The translations under genes were made by a program, and so were the position numbers. The notes under the pieces were generated by a model, which had not been told where the DNA came from, did no database searches, and worked only from the letters and a program-made list of their open reading frames with translations. A stretch of 39,292 bases of DNA from Gnetum montanum (Eukaryota > Streptophyta > Gnetopsida > Gnetales > Gnetaceae), in NCBI GenBank assembly GCA_015680685.1, contig MNCI01030770.1, positions 1-39,292 on the forward strand, in the 5' to 3' direction. Below, in pieces: positions 21,506 through 31,100 of this stretch. Position 1 is the stretch's first letter, and each line of letters starts with the position of its first letter.

Positions 21506-22831
21506 TGTACTACCTGAAATTGTCAGTCTCCGGCTGGAAGAAAAAATAGAGGCCTTGGGATCGCGGGAAAGGTACAGAAGACCCTTCCTTCGCCTGAGTG
21601 CGAGCTGGAATGCAACGGAGGCAGAGTACCTTGGGTGGTCCGCAAGCGGATCAGACAAGGATTTCCCCGCGCGTACGCAAAATGCTATACGCTGGGTTAT
21701 GCGTAAACGACGTGCTGGCGTAAACAGGAAAAAATAGCGTGAAATGTAAACGGATGCAAACGAAGCACGAGCGTAAAAAGACGTAAACGAGGCGTGGGCC
21801 AAATTGACGTAAAACTGTAAAAGAACTTGCAGCAAATGAAACGATGGAATTACAGAGTCAAAGTACAGTGCACCGATCTAACGCAGTTGTGGGAACACAA
21901 GGCAGATGAAAAGCCCCGGTGTACACAGAGGTGACTCGGTCGGTTTGCAGGGCGAGCAGAGCGTAAGAGACTAGATCCGCAGCGTGCAGGGCTTCCCAGC
22001 GTAAGAAGGTTTTCTGCTCTTTTGTGCAGCGTAAATGTTCTCTGGTGTGCTCCGGGATTTTGCGAACCGTCTGGATGATGTGGAAAAATGGTGGTTTTAT
22101 ACAAGTTGTTACGCTAGACTCGGGATGGGAGACACGTGGCGCGTTGGCCAGGTGCATACACTTTACAAATATATAAAATGTTACAACTGCTAGGCGTATA
22201 CGCCGCATCAAGTTGGCGTATACGCTGGGCGTATACGCTGAAAATGCTGGGCGTGAACTGGGTGGAGGTGCTGAGCACTGGGCGTATACGCTGGTGAATG
22301 TTGGGCGTACACGCCGGGCGTATACGCTGATGGATGCTCGGCGTACACGCCGGGCGCATACGCTGAAGGATGCTGGGCGTACAAGCCGGGCGCATACGCC
22401 GAAGGATGCCACTTACTTCAATCCTTGCTCTTCGGTGTTATCTTCATGCTGTCATTGGAGATCCTGTCGTTGAGCGTGTGCATCTGCAGTGCCTGGGCGT
22501 GTACGCCGGAGAATCGGGCGTATACGCTGGAATGCCAAGCGTATACGCTGGAATGCCGAGCGTATACGCTGGACGTATATGCTGGAATGCTAGGCGTATA
22601 CACTGGCCGTATACGCTGTGTGTGATCTTGACGTATACGCTAGAGTGCCGGGTGTATACGCTGGGCGTATACTCTGTGTGTGATCTTGGCGTATACGCTG
22701 GAGTGTATACGCTGGCACCATGTACTTAGCAAAAACTAAGTGTTGCAATCATGCAGCCGACGTCATTCATTAGTTCCAGGGTCCTGTTTGGTGTCGGACA
22801 AGTACTAGGCTCCAAATTTTGTGGTGTTTCA
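21506..22831 (-). repeat. 3' LTR of copy B
   Basis: On the minus strand it runs from TGAAACACCACAAAATTTTG (22831) to AGGTAGTACA (21506), 1,326 bp. U3 palindrome array about 22190-22715 (at least nine exact GCGTATACGC), TATA at 22101-22093. It ends without a primer-binding site, as a 3' LTR should. Confidence 0.88.
22093..22101 (-). promoter_or_regulatory. TATA box (TATAAAACC) of copy B 3' LTR
   Basis: Same position relative to the palindrome array and the CCACGTGTCTCCC block as in copy A. Confidence 0.65.
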
Positions 22832-24285
22832 TTGGCCCATCTTTATTGACGCTTGGAGGAATCGACCCGAGAAGCGTTGACAAAGAAGCGCAAAACACCA
22901 CAAGTAACTCGATAGAGACGTTGTTTGCTGCCACTTGGACGAGACGTCATCGCACCGTGTTTAGTAGTACAGAGGATTGGGAAAGGGGAATTTTGTATCT
23001 GGGAGGTCAGGGAGATTGCGGGGACCGATGATCGGTCGAGGAGATTAAGCAGGGGAAAGGGGATGCTCTGATGTGAGGCATGCCGATCCTTGCCAATAGC
23101 CATTGTTTAGCAAACTCGGAGTTTAGACATGTGAGATGTGTCTTTTGGCGGAACAAGGCTCTTGGTTAGTGTGCAAGAGAACTTGTTGACGGGACCAAAG
23201 CTACAGGAGGATGTGTTGCATTCTTTGGGAGAACAGGGCCCATGTTAAGTGTTGAGGGGAACCTGTTGGCGGGGAGCCAAAGCCATGCAACTGGATGCTT
23301 TTTGACCATTTTGGGCACGAGTACTTGGTTTTGAGATAGACTGCCTTCCTGCCTGGGGCTTGCATGGAAAGTGCCAGGGGTCTCTCTTTTTTTTTTTGTA
23401 AACTTTGCTCTGTTTGTGTACTCGTGCGCAGGTGTTGTACTGTGTGGCATATCGCAGCGTGCAACAGCGTGCTCAATGTTTTGAATGTACTGGGTGTGTC
23501 AAGGGTGTAGTTGAATGGAAATTGGGGAATCAATGGGGATGTACTAGTGAATGGTTTGATTTAGTCCTGCCAGGTACGCTGCGAACATTGTCTTATCTTA
23601 CTGCTTACGACAAAGTGCATCTTTGTACGAAACTTCCGGGTGTCATCCTGCAAACGTAATGCCAAGGAGACAAGAAAACTGTGAGCGAATAGACAAGCTT
23701 AGACTTACATGGCGGCTGATGGCACAGAGGTGCTGGAGAGCGGCAGGTACTGTATGCAAATGAAAGCAGTATTGAAGATGGTAGCTGATAGCAAGTGGTG
23801 CAATGAAGCGAGTGATGAATGAGCATGGCGACGGAGTGAGGTGCCGGATGTGAACTTGCCAGTTTATAGTCTTGGCAGACTGTCATGGGTTAGTTTTATG
23901 TCATAACCCATTGGACATTGCCTATTTAGCGTCGTGGCGGACGATACATTGCCAGTTTTTAGTCTTAGCGGACTATGAAGAGGCAAGCTAGTTTATAATC
24001 TTGGCGGACCCTGATGGTTGTGACAGTGGCAGTTTACTGTCATGCCGGACGGATGGTAGTTTATTGTCATTGCAGACACTATAGTATTAGTTTTAAGTCA
24101 TAATCCAGGACTGTTCTGTGGTATCAGTTTATAGTCGTGATTTCAGGACTTCGCTGTGGTATCAGTTTATAGTCGTGATTCCAGGACTTAGTTGTGGTAT
24201 CAGTTTATAGTCGTGATTCCAAGACTTAGCTGTGTTATTAGTTTATAGTCGTGATTCTAGGACTTCCACGTACCTGAGTTTGTGT
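22832..24285 (-). other. 3' noncoding region of copy B
   Basis: Between the integrase stop and the 3' LTR. Short ORFs on both strands show no recognisable motifs. The part next to pol (about 23880-24275) carries module-boundary-like motifs and a 38-bp tandem repeat. The sequence beside the LTR (AAAGATGGGCCAA on the minus strand) is only weakly purine-rich for a polypurine tract. Confidence 0.6.
24123..24274 (-). repeat. Four tandem 38-bp repeats after integrase
   Basis: Units starting ATCAGTTTATAGTCGTGATT (plus strand) at 24123, 24161, 24199 and 24237. In element sense each contains a GACTATAAACTGAT core related to the GACGTTAAACTA core of the spacer motifs. Confidence 0.9.
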
Positions 24286-25985
24286 TCAGACATAGAACGG
24301 TTTTAGGTACAAATGATTTGTCGGATTAGCGAGCTCGTTTCCTTCCGTGTCGGCCAGCTTGAATGCACCGTTATCGAATGCTTTGATGACCACGTAAGGC
24401 CCTTCCCAGTTGGCTGAGAATTTTTCCGGGTGTTCCCGAATAGCTTTGAGTACGAGATCGCCTTCGTGGATTGGGCGTTTGTTGATGTCATGCCGATGTC
24501 ACTGTCGTTGTTGCTTTTGGTACCATTCGATCTGATCGAGCGCGCGTACACATTCTTCTTCCGCCGAGTCGAGGTCAATGAGACGTAGCTCATTATTTTG
24601 ACCATTGTCGAGGAGTCCGGAGAGTGTGATCCTTAAAGATGATACCTGCAATTCTAAAGGTAAAACAGCTTCTGAACCGTAAACAAGACTGTACGAAGTT
24701 TTACCTGTTAACGTCCGGTGAGTAGTGCGGTAAGCCCATAATGCGTATAATAATTGCTCGTGCCACTTCCTTTTGCTTTGGGTTAGCATTTTCTTAAGTA
24801 TCGTTATGAGCGTCTTATTGGTTGCTTCTGCCTGCCCATTGCTTTGAGGATAGTAAGGAGAAGAGAATGAGTGTTTGATCCCCAGACCATCGCAAAAGGT
24901 TTTGTTTCGGCACTACTAAATTGTGGCCCGTTGTCAGTGATAATTGTCAAGGGGGTGCCAAAGCGGGTTACAATGTTTTCTAGGATAAAGTTGCACACGT
25001 GTTTAGAAGTCGTTTTTTGAAGTGGAGCTACTTCCATCCACTTCGTGAAATATTCAGTAGCGGTTATGATAAAACTGTGCCCCGCAGAAGATGAGGGTGT
25101 TATCGAGCCGATAAGGTCCAATCCCCACTTCTAAAAAGACCATGTTATTTGTGTTATGTGCAACCCGTTTGGCAGTACATGTATTAAGTTACTATGTTTT
25201 TGACAAATGTTACATGTTTTGACTTTGGAGGAGCAGTCGTATTCCATGTGTGGCCAATAATAGCCTAAGCGTCTTATTTTCATGGCCATGGCTTTTGGTG
25301 CTATGTGTCCTCCACATAGTCCCTCATGTACCTGATCAACGATTGTTTGGGCATCAGTACTACTGACGCACGTTAGCAATACGCCTTCGTAGGATATACG
25401 ACATAGTGTGTCCCCTACCAGGGTATATTGATTAGAACGTTTTCGTACGGCGTCCTTTTGCGCATTTGTTAGATGTCGCGAGGCTTCGCCACGTAGAAGG
25501 TACTCTTTTATGTCATCGTACCATTCTATCGCATGTGTTGTACTAACAGATGCGATCGGCAATGTTTCGGAGGTTATTGGTTCATCGCACCTGATTACGG
25601 AGCTTGGCAAGGCATGGAACATGTCGGGCAATATATTTAACGCTAGTGTGGCTAACGCGTCTGCGATGGTGTTATCATTTTAAGAGACGTGTTGCACATC
25701 AATGTTTTCAAATTGTTTCATTAAATGTTTTGCCAAGTCACAGTATGGTTGTAAATGTTGAGCTTTGCATGTGTAAATGTCTGTAACTTGGTTTACAACC
25801 AATTGTGAATCCCCTCTGACTATGAGCCATGTGATATCTGAAGCCAGTGCTTTCGCGAGACCTCTAAGGAGACCTTCGTACTCTACTATGTTGTTAGTAC
25901 AGTGAAAATTGAAGCGATAGGCAAAGGGTCAGATCTCCTCAGAGGGATAGGTGATGACAGCGGCCGCACTTCCTCCTCGAGAGGT

Positions 25986-26593
25986 GGATGCTCCATCGAA
26001 GTTTAAAATGGCATCGTAGTCATCAGGCACCGTGTCTATTGTGCTTATACTTTCATCCGGGAATTCAGGCTCTATGGTTGCTTGGTCATGCGTTGGTAAT
26101 GCGGCCATTTGATTCGCTAGGGCTTGACCTTTGACTGATGATTGTGCTACGTAGTATAGGTTGAACTCAGCTATCATGGCTTTCCATCAGGCTATTCGAC
26201 TCATTTCGTATATGTTTCCTATTATAGCTCTCAGTACATTGTCCTTNTGTGGAGAGGTCATGCTTAGCTTTGGTCTTTTCTTTAAGAAAATGGCGACACT
26301 ACCTCTTCCGTAATCAAGTTTACATAATCTGTAAGGACAATGTACTGAGAGCTATAATAGGAAACATATACGAAATGAGTCGAATAGCCTGATGGAAAGC
26401 CATGATAGCTGAGTTCAACCTATACTACGTAGCACAATCATCAGTCAAAGGTCAAGCCCTAGCGAATCAAATGGCCGCATTACCAACGCATGACCAAGCA
26501 ACCATAGAGCCTGAATTCCCGGATGAAAGTATAAGCACAATAGACACGGTGCCTGATGACTACGATGCCATTTTAAACTTCGATGGAGCATCC
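25986..26593. other. Inverted duplication between single-N joins; probable assembly error
   Basis: 25986-26246 (261 bp) recurs as its reverse complement at 26333-26593 with identical translation, enclosing 86 bp. Single Ns sit at 26247 and 26594. The segment 26248-26593 codes for RNase H on the plus strand while everything around it codes on the minus strand, and the RT-RNase H connection between 26597 and this segment is missing. Confidence 0.85.
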
Positions 26594-27015
26594 NTAAGGT
26601 TACTGGGTGGTTTCAGGTTGGTAATGGCCTTGACCTTATCAGGGTCCACTAATATCCCTGCTTCAGAGGCTATGAATCCGAGCATCTTGCCTGTTTTGAC
26701 ACCAAAGATGCATTTTTTGGGGTTAAGCCTTAGCTCATATTTTAGACAACATTTTAAGACTAAGTCGAGGTCTTGTACGTGTTGTTCAATCTTTTTTGAC
26801 TTAACCACGATGTCATCTACATAATCGTTGAGCGATCGTAACATATCGCTAAAGATAAACATCATGGCTCTTTGATAAGTGGCCCCAGCGTTCTTGAGAC
26901 CAAAGGGCATCATTGTGTAATTAAAAGTTCCCCATGGGGTCATGAAGGTTGTTCGAAGTTGATGTTCAGGGTTGATGCGTATCTGGTTGTATCCCAAAAA
27001 ACCATCCATAAAAGA

Positions 27016-27080
27016 NNNNNNNNNNNNNNNNNNNNNNNNNNNNNNNNNNNNNNNNNNNNNNNNNNNNNNNNNNNNNNNNN
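27016..27080. other. 65-base assembly gap inside the RT
   Basis: A run of N falls between the RT N terminus (LDPRIVQHNIILDPKLR) and the MDGFLGYNQI motif. The true gap length is unknown because part of the RT fingers domain is absent. Confidence 0.95.
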
Positions 27081-27551
27081 TCTCAGTTTGGGGTCCAAAA
27101 TAATGTTGTGTTGGACAATTCTAGGATCTAGCCCAGGCATGTCCGTATAAGACCAAGCGAATGCTTTCATGTTTTCCCTAAGTACGTTCTGGATGTCTTG
27201 TGCCAAGTGTGGTTGTAGTAGTGTACTTAATTTTAATATTTTGATTTCCCCATCAGGCATGGTGATGGGTGTTTCAGCTAACGGATCTTCAATGATGTTT
27301 TCGGCCTCTATGTCAAGAAATTTCGTCATGCCTCTGTAGTCATCTGTTGCTTGCTGTGTTGAGGCTATGACAGCGTCGTCCATTAGTGGACTTGCATTGA
27401 TGAAGTTTATGTCAAAGTCCCATGTAATGGTGCCGTATGGTCCGTCGATGGTTAACGGTGCGGTTAAGTGCTGGCAGTCCATTGAGCTTATCCCTGCCAA
27501 TAAACCGAGAGTTGCATGAGCAAAGGGATTGTTCCGTGTCTTTTGACGATT

Positions 27552-27939
27552 TTAGACTATGTGTACGTGTATAACGGTGGATTATCGTCACACCTGCACG
27601 CATGGCAGTTTTATGCCTTATCGGGTAGTGAGCGGCAATTTAAGGCCATACCGGGCCAATGGGTGGCAGTTTAATGCCTTACCAAGCAATGGGCGGATGG
27701 GGAAATGGCATTTTAAGACCGTACCAGGACATTAGGTGTTTAAACCAGCGTAAATGTGTAAAACGGGGTCCGCGGAGGAACCAGGACGTAATAATCATTA
27801 TTTTTTTTAATGAATTTTTCGTTAAATTTTATCGTTTTGGACAGATTTTGGTGAAAAATAGGCAGAAAGGTAAAAAAGGCGAAAGCAAGGCAACGGTGGC
27901 GTAAGCGGCAGTGGCGTCAGCATCAGCGTCATCGGGCGC
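27552..27939. other. Spacer between RT and antisense-gene promoter, with boundary motifs
   Basis: About 27600-27760 contains several GGCAGTTTAATGCCTTACC-like units, in element sense GGTAAGGCATTAAACTGCC. They match the GGCCTTAAACT variant of the motif in the spacer on the other side of the accessory gene. No gene. Confidence 0.65.
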
Positions 27940-28196
27940 TATATAAAGGGAAGGGGGGTCCATTTGTTTTCTATTTTGAAAGCGACAGCGTAGAGCGTAA
28001 CCCGAGCGAGCGTAAGCGTAAGCGTACAACTGCTAAAGCGTAAGCGTAAACCACCATACCCTAGCGTAAGCGTAACCCGGAACCTGAGCGTAGACGCCGA
28101 AGGTTGAACCCAGCGTAGACACCGAGGCTTGAACTTCTTGACGCCAACGTACAGTTACTCAGCGTGAACGCGGATTGCTAGCGTAGACGCTCTGAA
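27940..28196 (+). promoter_or_regulatory. Core promoter and 5' UTR of the antisense accessory gene, copy B
   Basis: CTATATAAAGG (TATATAAAG at 27940-27948) lies on the plus strand, about 255 bp before the ATG at 28197. Transcription would start near 27975, giving a 5' UTR of about 220 bases filled with GCGTAAGCG / AGCGTA motifs. The same motifs (TACGC on the element-sense strand) occupy the element leader. There is no comparable TATA on the other strand here. Promoter use is inference. Confidence 0.6.
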
Positions 28197-31100
28197 ATGG
28201 GCAAGGGCAAGGAAGTGGAGGGTCAGGGGAGAAAGGGTCCTGCCTTAACCTTCGCCGAAGAGACGGAGGCCATGCTGCAGGGCCTGCCTAGGCCGAAGGT
28301 GCCGACATGGTCTGTGACGTCCCAGAGGTAAGCCTTGATCCCTGCTTCTATTTTTTGTTTGTGTGCTTCACTGTATTCGTAGCGTAGACAATCTCGGCGT
28401 ATACGCCAAGCACAGGGATTTTTCATCATGAGGGTTTTTGGCGTAGCGTAATCTGTGCAGCGTAGACGGTGTTCAGTCCTGGCGTAAACATTTTTTTCAC
28501 GTTGATTTAGCATAAAAGTTTGTCAGCGTGTTTGTCATCGGCGTAAGTTCTATTTCTTGCGATGGCATGTACCGCTTTATCTTTCTGGCGTAAACTGTTT
28601 ACGCCAAACTTGAAATTGAGCATATATGTCGAGGGTTTCCTCAGCGTATATGCCATACGCATACAGTTGGGGCGTCAGCGTAAACAGTTCGCTGTCAGCG
28701 TAGATGGTGAGTTGGCTAGCGTGTACGTTGAGCTAAATTTCGTTCTTTACGCTAACTATTAGTCGGCGTATATGTTTTGCAGACAGCGTATACGCCGGAT
28801 TGACCATGTTTTTTCCGCTAAGTGTAGATCATCGTATACGCTCTGTGTATATCGTATGTGCTAATTCTGAATCGCTCTTAGTGCTAAGTTTGTTCAGCGT
28901 ACGCTGTGTGCGGCGTATACGCTGAGCGCAAATCATGGGCATAAATCATGGGCGTATACGTTGTGTACAATGTATACGCTGGGCGTAAGTTGTGTTTTTC
29001 GCGTTGTAGAGTTGGTGTATACGCTCTGTGTACAGCGTATATGCTGGGCGTAAACAGTCAGTTAAATTTTTGATTTTTTCACCAATTTATGATGTGAACT
29101 TTCATTTTGTAACGTTGCGATTGGTTGCAGGGACAGCAAACGCTTTCTCATTGTGGTTGAACTCATCGGGGTTCTAACATGGGTTGGCCGCGTTGAGGAT
29201 GGCGATGTGCCCCTGAATCTATTCGTGGATAGCAAGGAGGTCTGGTTCAGGGAAGGTGCTAGCGAATTTCTGGCTTTCTTGTTAACCAATTTTGAAGTGG
29301 CTATGTGGTCATTTTTTGACGAGGTGACCGCACGGAGTGTGGTTGATGCAATACTACCGGGGACCACCAAAGGTGTCGTGGTCTTCATGGAAGACATTGA
29401 TGAGGGGCCATTTGTTGATGAGGATGGCACTACTCACGGGCCCAAGTCAACCCACCCGTTAACGCGTTTGTGGGCATTGCTGCCACCGAGGTTAGATTAC
29501 ATCAACAATACATTATTTATAGCTGCCCGTGAACACACCCTGTTCCAGAATCCTCCTGGCACAGTGTACAGGATAACCAGGTAAGACCATTTGACTTTAT
29601 TGCTTCATCGATCGTCGTTTGATGTTAGTTTTTGTTTTAACATGCGTGTATTTGCAGGCCAAAGACCAACGTAGATGGGACTCTGATTGAGGATGAAGGG
29701 ATACCCCTCGCTCGCGTTGCTCTGGAGGCCTTTATGACGGGCCTCACTCTTCGCGGGGTCGTACTGGCTCAGACGAAGGGTTCAATTGTTCATTTCCATA
29801 ATCAGTTTTCCAGGGCCTTTGCGATGTGTAAGGCTCGTGGGTGGCTCCATGAAGACTGGACAGATCAGGGGCCAGTCTTTCCTCACAGCTTTGGCAGCAC
29901 TTCCAGATCTGCCACTAACGGTGAGTAATAGCATGTATTAAATACGTTAGTGGACTTGTTCAACTGTTTTGGGGTCAGGAGGTTGATGTGGTCATTTTAA
30001 CTTGCTTTAACAATTGATGTACCTTCCGGTGAGGATCCCGTGACAACAGGCCAAACTGAGACAACTTTGTCAATGAAGTTCGGGAAGGTAGCAAAAGTGC
30101 AGAAGTGGCTGCGTAAGTGTGCTCCACCCGCCCTCACCCGTTGCTTGGATGATGCAGGTCTCCTAGAACATTTTATGATGCCAAGCCCTAATGTCTCAAT
30201 TGGGGAAATGATAGGGATCGTGGACTCTTTCAATGAGTTTGTCTCTCAGTATAGCACCCGGATTAAGGGTGTCAAGGTGGTGTTTCATCTGTCTCCTGTA
30301 TTCTTTTCTAACTTATTTGGCATGTTGGCAGATGGCCTACCCATAGTGTTGGACAGGTCTCACAAATAGCTCCAAACGATCCGTGAACTGGAGTCTTGGC
30401 TTGGTGCAAAGAAAAGCACCAAGGGGTTCCCAATGCAGGGGAAGGCAAAGGTTGTTGAGGTGAACGAATTGTATCCCCTGTTTCGAGCACGGGTGTTTCC
30501 CAAAACCCTTTCTTAGGTGCGGAGTTTTGGGGTGGAGGTGGTACGCATCATGCGTACTATTTTGGAAACTGGCTTGCGGTACAACTGGGCACAATTTTTG
30601 TTGGCGGGCCTGCATAAAGAGATAGTGCGGTTGCGCTCAAACATCGAAGCACAATCGCACTTCACTTTTTCCTTCTTCACCGGCTATCTTCGTCATTTTG
30701 CCGAGTTTCTTGTGGTGCGTGCGGACAACAAGTTTGTCCTACGGGATCGGGGTCAACTATCCCACCTGTGGGTCAAACACTTGTACGCGACCGCCAAGTT
30801 GCAGGATGCCCCAGAAGGTATTGATGAGTCCATGTCTGTTACCACAGGAGGATCATCTGGCGGTTCCATCCATACACAGGACAGTCTGGGGTTAGAGCCA
30901 GCAGATGTACCTTTAACCGCCAGACGGGCAGAGCGGGTTATTAAAGAGACCATTGGGAAAGCCAAGTCACAATTGAAAAGACCTGAACGCACTAAGGAGG
31001 AAGTTTCCAAGATAAATCAGCCACGCGTGAAGCGGATATGCTTCAAGATACCTGGTAAGTGAAGCTCATCCGCTTGTTATTACATCGTTTTCGTTCATTT

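Larger units (their letters stand above)
24286..27551 (-). pseudogene. pol: RT, RNase H, archaeal-type RNase H and integrase, copy B
   Basis: Replicative enzymes of the element. The frame opens at 27551; first ATG about 27482. KAFAWSYTDMPGLDP marks the RT N terminus. After the N gap come MDGFLGYNQI, MPFGLKNAGATYQRAM and catalytic YVDD (about 26820). RNase H pieces (LALVFSLRKWRHYLF) lie in the inverted segment. The second, archaeal-type RNase H follows (DGAS, VEYEGL, GDSQLVV, IADALA). Integrase has the H-H-C-C finger (HEGLCGGHIAPKA to CNICQKH), core TDNGPQF, a frameshift near 24890, PQSNGQAEATNKT with the catalytic Glu, and a GPYVV C-terminal module. The TGA stop at 24288-24286 follows LKPFYV. 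Internal stops include 25929 and 25679. Gag-pro is not in the same continuous ORF. Confidence 0.88.

Noticed and set aside
22190-22720. CRISPR-like array of short repeats
   Set aside because: Spacing is irregular, units are degenerate and palindromic, they lie in an LTR U3, and the DNA is eukaryotic.
22843-23886. Minus-strand ORFs of 86-110 codons in the 3' region of copy B as a further accessory gene
   Set aside because: Low-information sequence in differing frames with no recognisable domain; no splice-consistent model was found by eye.
26402-26824. 140-codon plus-strand ORF joining RNase H to unrelated sequence
   Set aside because: It crosses a single-N join in the inverted segment; the first half is RNase H and the second is antisense RT, so it is an assembly chimera.
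27551-27603. Splice acceptor at CACATAG (about 27557) joining gag-pro to RT
   Set aside because: The RT frame meets a TAA three bases after this AG, so it would not give an RT fusion; no specific acceptor is claimed.
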